Part shown: positions 1 through 9,160 of the stretch, piece after piece
How positions within the stretch are numbered: position 1 is the stretch's first letter
Layout of the letters: each line of letters opens with the position of its first letter
Assembly (NCBI GenBank): GCA_965178525.1
Contig: CBCXVS010000029.1
Location: 1-38,255, forward strand
Length of the DNA stretch: 38,255 nucleotides
Direction of reading: 5' to 3'
DNA from: CBCXVS01 sp965178525
Lineage (GTDB): Bacteria; Tectomicrobia; Entotheonellia; Entotheonellales; Entotheonellaceae
Position numbers and translations under genes: made by a program
Notes under the pieces: generated by a model
The model's input: only the letters and a program-made list of their open reading frames with translations
Told to the model about the DNA's origin: nothing
The model's database searches: none

Positions 1-54
1 CTTTGAGGATGATTCGGTGGGCATCTGGGCTGGGCTAGGGAACCTGATCTTATG

Positions 55-246
55 CTATTGAGGAACAACTCTATTTTTTACCCTATTAAAGGCATCATAC
101 GTATAGGTAGTTTTTCCTGTCAGGCTGTCCGTCATTGTCAGGCGATTACCCTTGAGGTCATATGTGTAGTCGATGATTACCTCTGGTTGGGTAGGAGAGC
201 CGGTTGTTGTGTACGCGATCACATAGGGGGTAGAGAGAGCCGGTAT
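55..246 (-). pseudogene. C-terminal remnant of an RHS/YD-repeat protein
   Basis: Read on the minus strand, about 63 codons run open from just beyond the transposase stop to a TAG at 55-57. They contain typical YD-repeat wording: DYTYDLKGNRLTMTD followed by TTYTYDAFNRV. RHS/YD proteins are large secreted or surface proteins built of such repeats, often with toxic tips. Only one to two repeats and a short tail remain, and the upstream part is missing where the IS66-type transposase begins. No start codon or ribosome binding site is seen, so this is a fragment. The family call rests on the YD motif and is fairly secure; the original gene's function cannot be told. Confidence 0.6.
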
Positions 247-1642
247 TCAGTAGAGCCAGACGAGGTGGGGCTGACGTCCGTGGAAAAAGCTGGTGAGTGC
301 CTCGACTAAAATCGGATAGGTCGATTGGCCCAGTTGACGGCAGGTGTGACGAAGCGACAAGCTCCGTTCTACCCAGCGGTTGCCTTTGTCACTCTCGGTG
401 CCGCCCGAGCGGTTTCGCCAAAGCACCGCAAAGCGCAAAGCGCGCTCCGCCCGGTTGTTGGTGGCTTCCACTGCCGATTCGCTCAGAAATAGCCACAGCG
501 AGGCCATCTCTCGCTGCAACCGCCGAGCCAGGCGACCCGCATCGTCTTTTCGCTCGTGATAGCGATCGATGAGGCTGCAAAACCGAGCATACCAGGCCCG
601 CCACTCACCGCCGCTGGGCGGCGACTTGGCCATGTGACACAAGCGCTGGAGTTCGCCAAGCGCCCACCTCCCACAGGCGGCGAGGTCAGCATCCCGTTGG
701 GTCGAAAGCCCCCGGGCCGTGCGGATCAAATGGGCCAGGCAAGTTTGACGACGGTTGACCCAATCTTGATGCTCCCCGTAGCCCTCACTTCGTCGATGAG
801 CTCGAAAAACGCCGCTTTGCAACGGTTGGGGTGAAGGAGAAACCGTGACACCGTATCGGTCGTCATGGTCCACAGCCAGTTCAGGGCATTTTGGCAGTAC
901 CACGGCGTTTCGTCGATATAGCCCACCGGGGCGTGGCGAGCCAGAGCCGCGATGCCTCATCATGGGGCAACAGCGCCTGCGAGGTCCGGTCGATCACCTT
1001 TTGAATCGCCCCCAGGCTGATGGGGACCCGCAACACCGAGTGACAAAAGTCTTGCACCAAGCGCCTTGAGGCGCCCTGAATCCCGGCCATCTCAGCGATC
1101 AACGCACTCAAGCGCGGTCCATAACCGCAGGCATGAGCGGGGGGAACCGCGGCGCTCAGCAACTGCCCGCAACCCAAACAGGTCGATTGGTGCAAGATGA
1201 AATGGGTTACGTCAACCTGAATCGGCGGAAGTTCCAGCACCTGATGAGTGCGGTACGGCGTTGGAGCCGACACCAACGCGTGGCCACACCAACAAGACGG
1301 CGGCAGCATCACCTGGACGTCGGTCGGCTCAAGCAGCTTGGGGCTCGTACTCGGGTGCCCCTTTTGCCCGCCTCGTTTGCCCGAGGATGTCCGCAGCTTG
1401 CGCTTTTTAAATGGGGAATCCGATGAGGGCGGCTTACTCGACGTCGATGACGTCTGGTCCAAGCGACCTTGAAGCTGGTCCACCTGCTGCGGCATCTGCT
1501 GAAGCTGGGTCTCCAGCAGATGCCGCTTCGTATCTTGCGCCACCAGATGAGCTTGGACGGCACTCGGGGTCTGATCCCAGTCCGCTTGGGAACAGGAAAT
1601 CCGCCCGATCAGATTGTCGATGGGAATCGACGCCGTCATCAT
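247..1642 (-). pseudogene. IS66-family transposase, frameshifted and internally deleted
   Basis: The N-terminal frame (1642 to about 940) shows IS66 hallmarks: SSTSSKPPSSDSPFKKRK, GKRGGQKGHPS, and a zinc finger made of CWCG and CLGCG. Around 930-960 the frame shifts to one reading APVGYIDETPWY, the first catalytic Asp region. Around 780-830 it shifts again to one reading DWVNRRQTCLAHLIRTARGL and then VEATNNRAERALR, the catalytic Glu region, ending at 247. The segment normally holding the second Asp (VSDGY-like) is missing, so at least two frameshifts and a deletion have inactivated it. No accessory tnpA/tnpB genes or clear terminal inverted repeats were found. Family assignment is certain. 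Confidence 0.9.
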
Positions 1643-2311
1643 CCCGACCTATCCTGGTGAAAAAAGTTGTCATGCTCCCGTCATCTTCAAGCCAATCCAG
1701 AACTGAAGTCAAGGGGAAAATGACGGTTCACCAGAACTCGTCAGGGGATGTGATCGGGTACTGCGCTTTCATTCCTTCTTACACTTTGGCTCCTGACAGG
1801 ATGCCTACCTGCTCCTCCCTGCCCACACATGCGTTGCGAGACGCTTGCCATCTATTGCCATCTAAGCGTAGATTGGCTTTGATGTCCTCATGACACGTCT
1901 GCCTGAACTCCAATGTTAGGTTCGAGAGTTCAATATGTCAGTTTCGGCCAGGTATGTTACACAGTCTATGTTCGTGATTTGACTGGACAAGTTGTGGAGA
2001 TTTTAGCAGCTCTCTGCGGCGCCGGGCACGCGTCGGGGTGGAGACCGTCGTGACGAACAACCTGAGGCTGGCTGTACATTGCGGTATCCGCTATGCTGCG
2101 ATCACTGCCGCTTCGGTGAGATGATAGCAGCCGTGCCCGCACACGACGCTATTTCGGGCAGCAAGGAAGTCGAGAGCTCGAAAATGGCACAGCTGGGCTC
2201 TAGATTGGGTCGTGGGGTCTCGCTTGCATATGCTATATTTCTGTGAGATACGCAACATAATTTTTATTCTATTGACGGCACCCGCCACAGTGCATGCATA
2301 AGGAATCACCT
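1643..2311. other. Gene-free stretch between the IS66 remnant and the TerC-family gene
   Basis: No reading frame here has recognisable protein character, and the plus-strand frame at 1411-1893 is a transposase shadow running out into this DNA. The first part may hold the unidentified outer end of the IS66 element. The last 150 bases are AT-richer and presumably contain the promoter of the TerC-family gene: TTGCAT near 2224 and TATATT near 2232 are visible, but no well-spaced pair could be fixed. An AAGGAA ribosome binding site lies just before the ATG at 2312. Confidence 0.5.
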
Positions 2312-3085
2312 ATGGCCTGGATGACAGAGCCGCAAGCCTGGATTGCCCTACTGACCTTGACGGTGCTGGAAATCGTCCTGGGGGTCGATAATATTATTTT
2401 TATTTCAATTCTTGTCGGCCGTTTGCCCCCTGGGCAACGGGATCGCGCCAGAACCATTGGCTTGGCCCTCGCCATGATTTCCCGCATCATCCTTTTGTTT
2501 TCGATCACGTGGGTTATGCGCTTAACCGAGCCGCTGTTTACCCTCTTCGGCTCAGAGATTTCCGGCCGCGATCTGATTCTACTTTGTGGCGGTCTCTTTC
2601 TGCTGGGGAAAAGCACCCATGAAATTCATCACAGCCTGGAAGGACATGAGGAAACGTCGCAGCAGCAGCAGACGGCAAGTTTTGCCGGCATCCTGGTGCA
2701 AATCACGATGCTTGATATTGTGTTTTCTCTCGATTCCGTCATTACCGCTGTCGGGCTCGCCAAGGACGTGTCCGTCATGGTCATAGCCGTCGTCATTTCT
2801 GTCGGCGTTATGATGCTCTCTGCCCGTTCGCTTGGCGCGTTTGTGGACCGGCATCCGACTGTGAAAATGCTCGCGCTGAGTTTTCTGATTCTCGTCGGGG
2901 TGTCCTTGTTGGGTGAGGGATTAGAACTCCATATTCCGAAGGGCTATATCTACTTTGCCATGGCCTTTTCCGTTGGCGTGGAAATCCTGAATCTCAGAGT
3001 CCGGGCCATGCGGGCCCGTCCCGTCCCCGTCCGTCTGCATAAGGCGCTACGAGACGACGAAGGTTCGGAGGGGACAGCAGATTAA
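2312..3085 (+). CDS. TerC/YgdQ-family integral membrane protein
   Basis: A 257-residue membrane protein of the TerC superfamily, closest in memory to E. coli YgdQ. Diagnostic stretches are LEIVLGVDNIIFISIL with its intramembrane acidic Asp, LLDIVFSLDSVITAVG-type wording, and DRHPTVKMLALSFLILVG, with seven or so hydrophobic segments. Such proteins are thought to move or sense metal ions, and some members relate to manganese efflux or tellurite resistance; the substrate here is unknown. An upstream ATG exists at 2294, but AAGGAA directly before the ATG at 2312 and alignment of MAWMTEPQAW with the family start favour 2312. The C-terminal 25 residues are charged and probably cytoplasmic. It converges on the DUF697 gene. 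Confidence 0.9.
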   Translation: MAWMTEPQAWIALLTLTVLEIVLGVDNIIFISILVGRLPPGQRDRARTIGLALAMISRIILLFSITWVMRLTEPLFTLFGSEISGRDLILLCGGLFLLGKSTHEIHHSLEGHEETSQQQQTASFAGILVQITMLDIVFSLDSVITAVGLAKDVSVMVIAVVISVGVMMLSARSLGAFVDRHPTVKMLALSFLILVGVSLLGEGLELHIPKGYIYFAMAFSVGVEILNLRVRAMRARPVPVRLHKALRDDEGSEGTAD

Positions 3086-3135
3086 CAGGTGAACGCAACG
3101 CCTCTTTGCAGGGGCCGCCATTCGCCAGAGAGGAC

Positions 3136-3612
3136 TTAGGGTTTTATGCCGACGAAATTTCTCCTGATTTCTTCTTTCCCTGCTTCAAATTGTTCCGCAT
3201 AATAGCGGTGGACTTTCTGGGGATCGAACGTCAAGAGCGTATTCCCGGATTCGAAGTGTTGGATAAACACCCGGCCCACAGCATAGGTAGAAGCCGCGCC
3301 GAATACAGACGTACTGATCAGGCCTGCGGCCAGTCCGATTACTGGGATGCCACGCGCCAATCGGACAACATTGGCGGACAGGGATACCGAGAGCCCTCCG
3401 CCCAACAAGGAGGCGAGCACGGGTTTTCCGACATCGCTGGAAAACTCAACCTCATAAAGATTGGCAAGCCGGTATAGCATGGCGAGTTGAATGCCCGATA
3501 AGAGGGCGACATCGGCGAACGGAAGCGGCACGATGCCCACGCCTAGGGAACCCAGCGCGTACTGCTTGACCATGTGTTGCGCCCTGGTCGTTTTGTCTTC
3601 GCTCTCTGCCAC
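3136..3612 (-). CDS. DUF697-family membrane-associated protein
   Basis: A 158-residue protein with the DUF697 signature: a GIVPLPFADVALLSGIQLAM helix followed by a YRLANLYEVEF stretch, a glycine/alanine-rich helix near residues 65-80 and a second hydrophobic helix near 88-108 (GIPVIGLAAGLISTSVFGAA). DUF697 is often the C-terminal domain of GTPases such as YcjF-like proteins; here it stands alone. The tail is charged (FEAGKEEIRRNF). No biochemical role is established. It lies 23 bases downstream of the MACPF gene on the same strand and may be cotranscribed with it. Confidence 0.8.
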   Translation of the reverse strand: MAESEDKTTRAQHMVKQYALGSLGVGIVPLPFADVALLSGIQLAMLYRLANLYEVEFSSDVGKPVLASLLGGGLSVSLSANVVRLARGIPVIGLAAGLISTSVFGAASTYAVGRVFIQHFESGNTLLTFDPQKVHRYYAEQFEAGKEEIRRNFVGIKP

Positions 3613-3635
3613 GTGCAGCCTTTCAGTCTCGCGTT

Positions 3636-5207
3636 TTAGTCAAAAAACTTCCAATCTTCTATATAACTCCCAACAATAAACTTCGGATAGCCGGGATCCG
3701 TACGACATAGGACGATATCATAACGAATATTCTGATCTCCTCTGAAAAAGTAAACTTTGCCACTCCCCCAATAGAGGGCCGCGTCAATTCGATCAAACGT
3801 CACACCCGCCCAACGCTTGCTGATCGGTTCCGGATAGCCCGCCTCGACATGGTTGGTGGACATATTGTAACGACTATACTGATTTCCCGTGAAAAAATAC
3901 ACGGTATCATGCCCAATATTCAACGCCGCATCAATTTTTTCAAACGTCACACCTGGCCATTCTTCCGCAACGGGCTTTGGATAACCTGCATCAACCTCAT
4001 TGGTCTCAATATCCAGGCGAACACACTTATCTCTGCGGAAGAAAAAAAGCTTTTGGTGCAGATCTTCCTTCTGTGCTGAGATCAAACGATCTCCCTTGAA
4101 CGCCGCATCAATCCGATCGAATCCGATTTCTGATAAACTCGGCCATTTCTCGATGATGGGTCTAGGTTTGATGCTTTCACCTTTTTCTATATCGTAAGAA
4201 AAATATTTGTTATTTCTGATAAAGTACACCTGTCTGTCAATACTGAAGACGGCCGATATCGGTGTAAAAGTGGTTGCCTCTTTGTAGGCATCGGCAAGGG
4301 CTTTGGCCTTCTCCTCGTCATGTAGAAGAGTCCAAATCCCCTTTGCCTCAAATTCGATTACCTGAGGATTCTCTTTGATGGTTGCCAGCCATTCATTGTA
4401 ACGAGATTCATCAAGCAAACTGAGTGTTGAAAGTTGTAACTCATTGCCGCCTTTTCCGAACACCGTACATTCAGAATTCTGTTGGAGCTTCTCCTTGCTG
4501 TTTTGCTGACTTGTATCTACACTGGCGCTTCCCGCTAACGTATAGCTGGCTTTGATACCTGCTTGGATTTCATCTTTTGTCATCTCAGAAGACTTCGCAA
4601 TGGTAAAAGCGAGCATAGCCTTACCACCAATCCAGACTCTTTGGATAACGTGGGTCCCGTACCGATCAAAGAATTTGTCATACACTTTTCGATACTCATG
4701 TTTAAAGGGCGCCGGTATATCGATATCAAAAATCTCTGGCGAAAAACCCGTCACATTGGGAAGATAAACCGTCCACAGAGGAATGAAAGAATTTCTCAAC
4801 GCGTAGTATGATTCTTCTTCAGAACGCAATTGGCTAGTTTGGCTGGCATTAATGTCAATGCTGAATGGTGCATTGCTAACAGCAAGATTAGCATCTAAAC
4901 TATTCTGCTTCTCAAAGCGCTCCCATGATTCTTCAATAACGACCTGATTGAGAGCTTTTTTTCCCGGCATAGGCGGACTATCATTGACGCTATAATCCTT
5001 TGGAACTAGGTAAGTTTGTCCGGTCTCTGAGGAGTAATACGTGCGTTCGCCCTCTCGTGGGAAAAGAATATCTTTTAATTCATAAGGCCGATAGGGTCTT
5101 AAATAGACGCCCCGCCCTACCATTTCCAGGCCGGGAATAGGAAGTATTTTAGGTCCGCTTGCCATCTCTTCGGGTGCGGTGATCATCTCTTGAGGTTCGA
5201 TTGCCAT
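3636..5207 (-). CDS. MACPF (perforin-like) protein with four C-terminal hemopexin repeats
   Basis: A 523-residue protein. The central region carries the MACPF signature FFDRYGTHVIQRVWIGGKA at about 179-197 and the late IWTLL motif near 291, both standard landmarks of perforin/complement pore-forming domains. Residues about 315-523 form four hemopexin blades, each with a VYFFRG-like strand followed by YDI/YNM and then a GYP-P-I-WPGV-FDRIDAAL stretch. Hemopexin domains bind haem, proteins or glycans, so the blade domain probably targets the pore former. No signal peptide or membrane helix precedes the pore domain; export may be by another route or by lysis. The start is fixed by GGAGGAA seven bases upstream. 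G+C is visibly lower than the neighbours, consistent with horizontal gain. Pore formation is inferred from the family, not shown. Confidence 0.9.
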   Translation of the reverse strand: MAIEPQEMITAPEEMASGPKILPIPGLEMVGRGVYLRPYRPYELKDILFPREGERTYYSSETGQTYLVPKDYSVNDSPPMPGKKALNQVVIEESWERFEKQNSLDANLAVSNAPFSIDINASQTSQLRSEEESYYALRNSFIPLWTVYLPNVTGFSPEIFDIDIPAPFKHEYRKVYDKFFDRYGTHVIQRVWIGGKAMLAFTIAKSSEMTKDEIQAGIKASYTLAGSASVDTSQQNSKEKLQQNSECTVFGKGGNELQLSTLSLLDESRYNEWLATIKENPQVIEFEAKGIWTLLHDEEKAKALADAYKEATTFTPISAVFSIDRQVYFIRNNKYFSYDIEKGESIKPRPIIEKWPSLSEIGFDRIDAAFKGDRLISAQKEDLHQKLFFFRRDKCVRLDIETNEVDAGYPKPVAEEWPGVTFEKIDAALNIGHDTVYFFTGNQYSRYNMSTNHVEAGYPEPISKRWAGVTFDRIDAALYWGSGKVYFFRGDQNIRYDIVLCRTDPGYPKFIVGSYIEDWKFFD

Positions 5208-5876
5208 CGGTCATTCCTCCCTATGAGCCTGCCGGTAATATGCACCGAGAGGTGAGAATTCCCTACAAGAGTATACGGATATGTCTGACAGTTTATGGCT
5301 ACTCATCATGCCATAAGACCACGCCATATGCCAGCGTACCTCGCGCTGGACCGCGTACGGTGAACGCATGGTCAGAGCCGTCGACCGTCTTGTGCGGACC
5401 ACGCATGGCGTCCGTCAGGGCTATTCAGTTTTCGGAAAAGGATTGCAAATCAGGTCCAAAACGAAGTCAAGGGTTTTGTTCCCCGTGGGGCTCATGATAG
5501 CACAACCACGTCCGCTCATCGAGGTCTTCACCGACATCCCCGACTTTCGTCAAGCGTGTGCAAACGCCATCCGTTAGTCAAAAACAGCACGGTCCTAGCC
5601 AACAACAAAACCGGTACGCTTTTGTTGCCATCCACAAACAAAAGGATGGTCTTGGACGATCCATGCCGTGTAGATGGTAGCAAGTATGATAAAATCATTG
5701 GAAAATTGCATCGCCACATACTGAACAGATGTTCATTTTATGGCATGCTATCGTCTGTGGAAGCCATCTAATCGTCGAGATGGGACCTGGTACGCCAAAC
5801 CCTTCGGAGAGGCGCGATCATCGATTCTCGGGCATTCTGCGAGGTCCAAATTTCAACGATAACGTTAGCATTCAGG
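5208..5876. other. Gene-poor region between MACPF and HD-domain genes
   Basis: This 669-base interval holds no convincing intact gene. The only recognisable piece is a transposase scrap at 5494-5590 (listed separately). A small inverted repeat, CCATCC with GGATGG, lies around 5629-5650. The plus-strand frame continuing to 5771 after the scrap has no family resemblance. The minus-strand part next to 5207 should hold the MACPF promoter, but no clear -35/-10 pair was identified. Confidence 0.4.
5494..5590 (+). pseudogene. N-terminal scrap of an ISAs1-type (DDE_Tnp_1-associated) transposase
   Basis: From the ATG at 5494 the translation reads RPLIEVFTDIPDFRQACA. If one base is added near 5563, the other frame continues KRHPLV. 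Together they match the usual opening of ISAs1/H-repeat transposases (LLEVFAQIPDFR-A-GKRHPL). Everything after KRHPLV is unrecognisable. A frameshift and loss of the remaining three hundred or so residues make this a remnant only. The match is short, but the ordered motif IPDFR...KRHPL is distinctive. Confidence 0.5.
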
Positions 5877-6503
5877 ATGTACACGACAATGGAAGCTTCG
5901 AGGTGGAAGGAATTGATGGCGCGCCTTGGTTTGCCAAAGAGCATGGGGACCTATGAGCGCCTGGTCCGGGCATACGCTGAGCCGCATCGGCACTACCATA
6001 CGACCGAGCATATTTGTGCCTGCTTACGTCAACTCGATGGGGTGAGAGACCGTGTCGGCTGTCCGGATGATGTGGAGCTGGCACTGTGGTTTCATGACGC
6101 AATCTACGACACCGCCTCTTCGCAAAACGAACTGGAGAGTGCCCGTTGGGCCCAGAGGTTTCTGCTGCAGGCTGGCGCCGACGCGTCGTGGGCCGAGCGC
6201 ATCCGGTCTCACATCATGGCCACGTGCCATGCCTCTGAGCCTGAGACGCAAGACGCGGCCTGGGTCGTCGATATTGATCTGTCCATCCTGGGCCGTGACG
6301 AGCCGGCCTATGACCGCTTCGAGAAGGCCATACGGGCGGAGTACGTGTGGGTCCCTTTGGCGTTGTATCGGCGCAAGCGCGCTGAAATCCTGGCGTCCTT
6401 CCTCGCCCGGCGGTTCATCTACTTTACGGAACCCTTCAAAGAGACCCTCGAGGCGCCGGCGCGTCGGAATCTGACGCGGGCGATTGCGGCATTAACATCG
6501 TGA
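5877..6503 (+). CDS. HD-domain predicted metal-dependent phosphohydrolase (COG4339-like)
   Basis: A 208-residue protein with the HD-superfamily pattern: RHYHTTEHICACL near residues 38-50, then LALWFHDAIYD near 67-77 carrying the His-Asp pair, and HIMATCHA and DIDLSILG further on supplying more metal ligands. The family is widespread but its substrate is unknown. In-frame ATGs lie at 5877, 5889 and 5916. 5916 has the best AAGGA spacing, while MEASRWKELMARLG from 5889 matches the usual RW-LW family opening, so the start is uncertain within 13 codons. It stands alone, and the CoA-transferase follows after 67 bases. Confidence 0.8.
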   Translation: MYTTMEASRWKELMARLGLPKSMGTYERLVRAYAEPHRHYHTTEHICACLRQLDGVRDRVGCPDDVELALWFHDAIYDTASSQNELESARWAQRFLLQAGADASWAERIRSHIMATCHASEPETQDAAWVVDIDLSILGRDEPAYDRFEKAIRAEYVWVPLALYRRKRAEILASFLARRFIYFTEPFKETLEAPARRNLTRAIAALTS

Positions 6504-6570
6504 ATGCTCATCGAGCGCTTACGTTCCGGCGCTCCATTGACTTCCTAACCCATTGAAGGAGAAACTGCTC

Positions 6571-7758
6571 ATGCAGACCCCGCTTCTGGAAGGGATTCGC
6601 GTCCTCGATTTTGGCCGGTTTATCGCCGCCCCATACGTGGGGCAACTGTTGGCGGATCTGGGAGCGGATGTGGTACGTGTCGAACGGCCGCGGCCCGAAG
6701 CGGATCGGTTGCGCGGTCCTTATCAAGAGGGTAAATCGCTCTATTTCGTGACCCTGAACCGCAACAAGAAATCCCTGGCCTTCGAGATGTTTACCGAGGA
6801 AGGACGGCGTCTCCTTGACGCTCTGATTGCCAAGGCGGATATCCTCATTCAAAACTATTCTCCTCGCGCTGCCAGGGACCTAGGATTTACTCCGGAACGG
6901 TTATTGCAACTCAACCCGCGGCTGATCGTCTTGTCGATTACCGCCTACGGCCCCGATGGTCCGGATGCCGAACGCGTCGGCTTCGATGGGTTGGCACAGG
7001 CGCGCAGCGGCGCCATGGGATGCAATGGGGACGAACGTCCCTTTCTGAATCACTTGCCTTACGTGGATTTCAGCACCGCTCTCTACGGCGGTTTCGGCCT
7101 CATGGCGGCCCTCTACGAACGCGAACGTACCGGGAAAGGCCAGTGCATCAACGTGTCGTTGATCGAAACCGTCAGCGCCTTTATCGGCTCCTATGGCATG
7201 ATTGCCGAAGCGACCCTCGGCGGCAAACCGCGCCGGCAGCAGGGCAATGCCCTCATTTTTGCCTTAGGAGATTGTTTGCAGGCCAAGGATGGGGATTTTG
7301 TGGTCTTCAATGTGATTGCCAACATGTTCACGCGCCTGTGCGAGATGATTGGGCATCCCGAATTGCTCGAAGATGAACGGTTTCGCACGGATGAAAGGCG
7401 CTATGCCCATCGTCACCTGCTCATTCCGTACGTCGTGGCGTGGGCCAAAGGCTTGACCGTGCCGGAAATTTTACAGACGGCTGAGACGTTCCGCCTGCCG
7501 TTCGAGCGCGTCAGTACCGTAGGCGACCTGGCGCAGGATGCGCACGCCCAAGCACGCGGCATGTTTCCTCGCGTGTCCCAGCCTGGGGTGGGCGACGTGC
7601 CGGTGGCGCGCATCGGGTTGAACCTGAGCGCCCATGCGCATGCGCCACTCCAGCCAGCCCCGGCGATTGGCGAACAGACCACGACGATTTTGGAGGACTG
7701 GTTGGGGTATACCCCGGCACAGATGCAAGCTCTGCGGGAGCAAGGTGTTGTAGCTTGA
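6571..7758 (+). CDS. CaiB/BaiF family III CoA-transferase
   Basis: A 395-residue enzyme that would move CoA between acyl-CoA and a free acid. Family landmarks are the opening GIRVLDFGRFIAAPYVGQLLADLGADVVRVE, the NRNKKSLAF stretch, ADILIQNY, and LPYVDFSTALYGGFG, where the Asp corresponds to the acyl-anhydride-forming aspartate. The frame is open from a TTG at 6553, but AAGGAG at 6556-6561 sits nine bases before ATG 6571, which is therefore chosen. The specific acid cannot be read from sequence; formyl-CoA:oxalate, carnitine and succinyl-CoA transferases all share this fold. An oxalyl-CoA-decarboxylase-like ThDP enzyme lies 6 kb downstream but is not in an operon with it. Confidence 0.93.
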   Translation: MQTPLLEGIRVLDFGRFIAAPYVGQLLADLGADVVRVERPRPEADRLRGPYQEGKSLYFVTLNRNKKSLAFEMFTEEGRRLLDALIAKADILIQNYSPRAARDLGFTPERLLQLNPRLIVLSITAYGPDGPDAERVGFDGLAQARSGAMGCNGDERPFLNHLPYVDFSTALYGGFGLMAALYERERTGKGQCINVSLIETVSAFIGSYGMIAEATLGGKPRRQQGNALIFALGDCLQAKDGDFVVFNVIANMFTRLCEMIGHPELLEDERFRTDERRYAHRHLLIPYVVAWAKGLTVPEILQTAETFRLPFERVSTVGDLAQDAHAQARGMFPRVSQPGVGDVPVARIGLNLSAHAHAPLQPAPAIGEQTTTILEDWLGYTPAQMQALREQGVVA

Positions 7759-7768
7759 GCCGGGAGCA

Positions 7769-7797
7769 TTGGAAAACGCCGTCTGCTGTTTTATACT
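7769..7797 (+). promoter_or_regulatory. Candidate sigma-70 promoter of the CinA-like gene
   Basis: TTGGAA at 7769-7774 and TATACT at 7792-7797 are separated by 17 bases, lying about 60 bases before the start codon at 7858. The -10 matches five of six consensus bases and the -35 matches four of six. This is pattern evidence only. Confidence 0.45.
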
Positions 7798-7857
7798 GTG
7801 CCGAGCCATGCACTGACAGGATAACGATGCGGACCTTTTCCGGACAACAGGTATGCC

Positions 7858-9138
7858 ATGCACATTGAAATGATCTGTACCGGCGATGAAGTGCTGACGG
7901 GCAAAATCGTCAACACCAATTTTTCCTATATGAGTCAAAAACTTGAAGACGTAGGTCTCTCCGTGAAGTGGGAAACCACCGTGGGAGACGACCGCGAGGA
8001 TCTGCTGCAGGCGTTTCAGCGCGCTGGCCAGCGGGCCGACGCGGTCGTTGTCAATGGCGGCCTGGGCCCGACGGTCGACGACCTGTCCCAGGAGGTCGCG
8101 GCGCAGGCCGCTGGCGTGCCGCTCGTGCTCAATGAGGATTGGTTGGCCCGTATGCAGGCGTTTTTCACCCGGCGCGGCCGCACCATGTCGGCCAACAATA
8201 CCAAGCAGGCCATGCTCCCCGAAGGCGCCGAACTCATCGATAATCCCGTTGGGACGGCGTGTGGCTTTGCGATTGACATTGGCACGGCCCGTTTCTTTTT
8301 CACCCCGGGTGTGCCGCGCGAATTACGGCGCATGTTGGAACACGAAATCCTGCCGCGTCTTCTGGCCATCAGTGGAACGCAAACGGTGATCCGGCTGAAG
8401 CGTTTTCATTCCTACGGCCTGGGGGAATCGCATGTGGACGCGCTGCTCGATGGCGTGGAAACCCTGGTGCCGGATGGCAGCGTGAAACTCGGTTTCCGAG
8501 CGCATTACCCGCAGTTGGAAACGAAGCTGACCGTGCGGGGTATGGATGAAGCGGACATTCGGGCGAAGCTGGAGCCGGTCGAGCGCGAAGTGCACCGCCG
8601 GATCGGCAACTATATCGTGGCCGAAGATGACGACACGCTGGAGGGGGTGGTCCTGGCCCATCTGGCCGAGCGCCAGGGCTCCCTGGCGGTGGTCGAGACC
8701 TTTACGGGTGGCCAGATCGCCGCGCGTGTCGCGCCGCTGCCCGGAGCGGAAGCGGTGTTTCGCCGTGGCGTGGTGGCGCGGCGGCTGGAGGAAATCTACG
8801 CGGCCCTGGGCATGGATGGCGCACCGCCGGCGGCGCCACTGACTGCCGAGCTTGCCGAGCACGTCGCGCGAGCGGCTAGACAGCAGACCAGCGCGACGCA
8901 TGCGCTGGCCGTGTTGGTGGCGTTGGATGACGGCGCGGATCGCATCGCATTGGGCGGCCATGTCTGTCTCGCTGTGGCCACTGAGCACGACGTCGTGTCG
9001 CGTCAGAGCCGCCTTGCTGGCGGTCGCGAATGGGTGCGTCTGGGGGCGGTCGAGATGGGTTTGGCCAGTCTCAGACGGTATTTGCAAGGGTTGCCGGTAC
9101 ACGAGAAAAACGACTTTGAGACGGACAAAAAGGGCTAG
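7858..9138 (+). CDS. CinA-like protein with a degenerate C-terminal amidase domain
   Basis: A 426-residue protein in CinA layout. Residues 1-170 are a MoaB/COG1058-type domain with ICTGDEVLTGKIVNTN and VNGGLGPTVDD (67-75) intact; this half in CinA hydrolyses ADP-ribose-type nucleotides. The C-terminal half aligns with PncC, nicotinamide-nucleotide amidase, but the catalytic ESCTGG is ETFTGG (Ser to Thr at 281). The VTYSNEAK segment carrying the catalytic Lys is VARRLEEI, and the usual glycine-rich GIAGPDGG loop is LVALDDGA. The amidase is thus probably inactive, or has another role. Length is normal for full CinA. A candidate promoter lies upstream. Orthology to cinA is clear; the loss of activity is inferred from missing residues. 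Confidence 0.88.
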   Translation: MHIEMICTGDEVLTGKIVNTNFSYMSQKLEDVGLSVKWETTVGDDREDLLQAFQRAGQRADAVVVNGGLGPTVDDLSQEVAAQAAGVPLVLNEDWLARMQAFFTRRGRTMSANNTKQAMLPEGAELIDNPVGTACGFAIDIGTARFFFTPGVPRELRRMLEHEILPRLLAISGTQTVIRLKRFHSYGLGESHVDALLDGVETLVPDGSVKLGFRAHYPQLETKLTVRGMDEADIRAKLEPVEREVHRRIGNYIVAEDDDTLEGVVLAHLAERQGSLAVVETFTGGQIAARVAPLPGAEAVFRRGVVARRLEEIYAALGMDGAPPAAPLTAELAEHVARAARQQTSATHALAVLVALDDGADRIALGGHVCLAVATEHDVVSRQSRLAGGREWVRLGAVEMGLASLRRYLQGLPVHEKNDFETDKKG

Positions 9139-9160
9139 TCCGTCATCACGGTTTTCTACC

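Noticed and set aside
1411..1893. 160-codon plus-strand frame
   Set aside because: Mostly antisense to the IS66 transposase, low-complexity Ser/Pro/Ala composition, no SD site.
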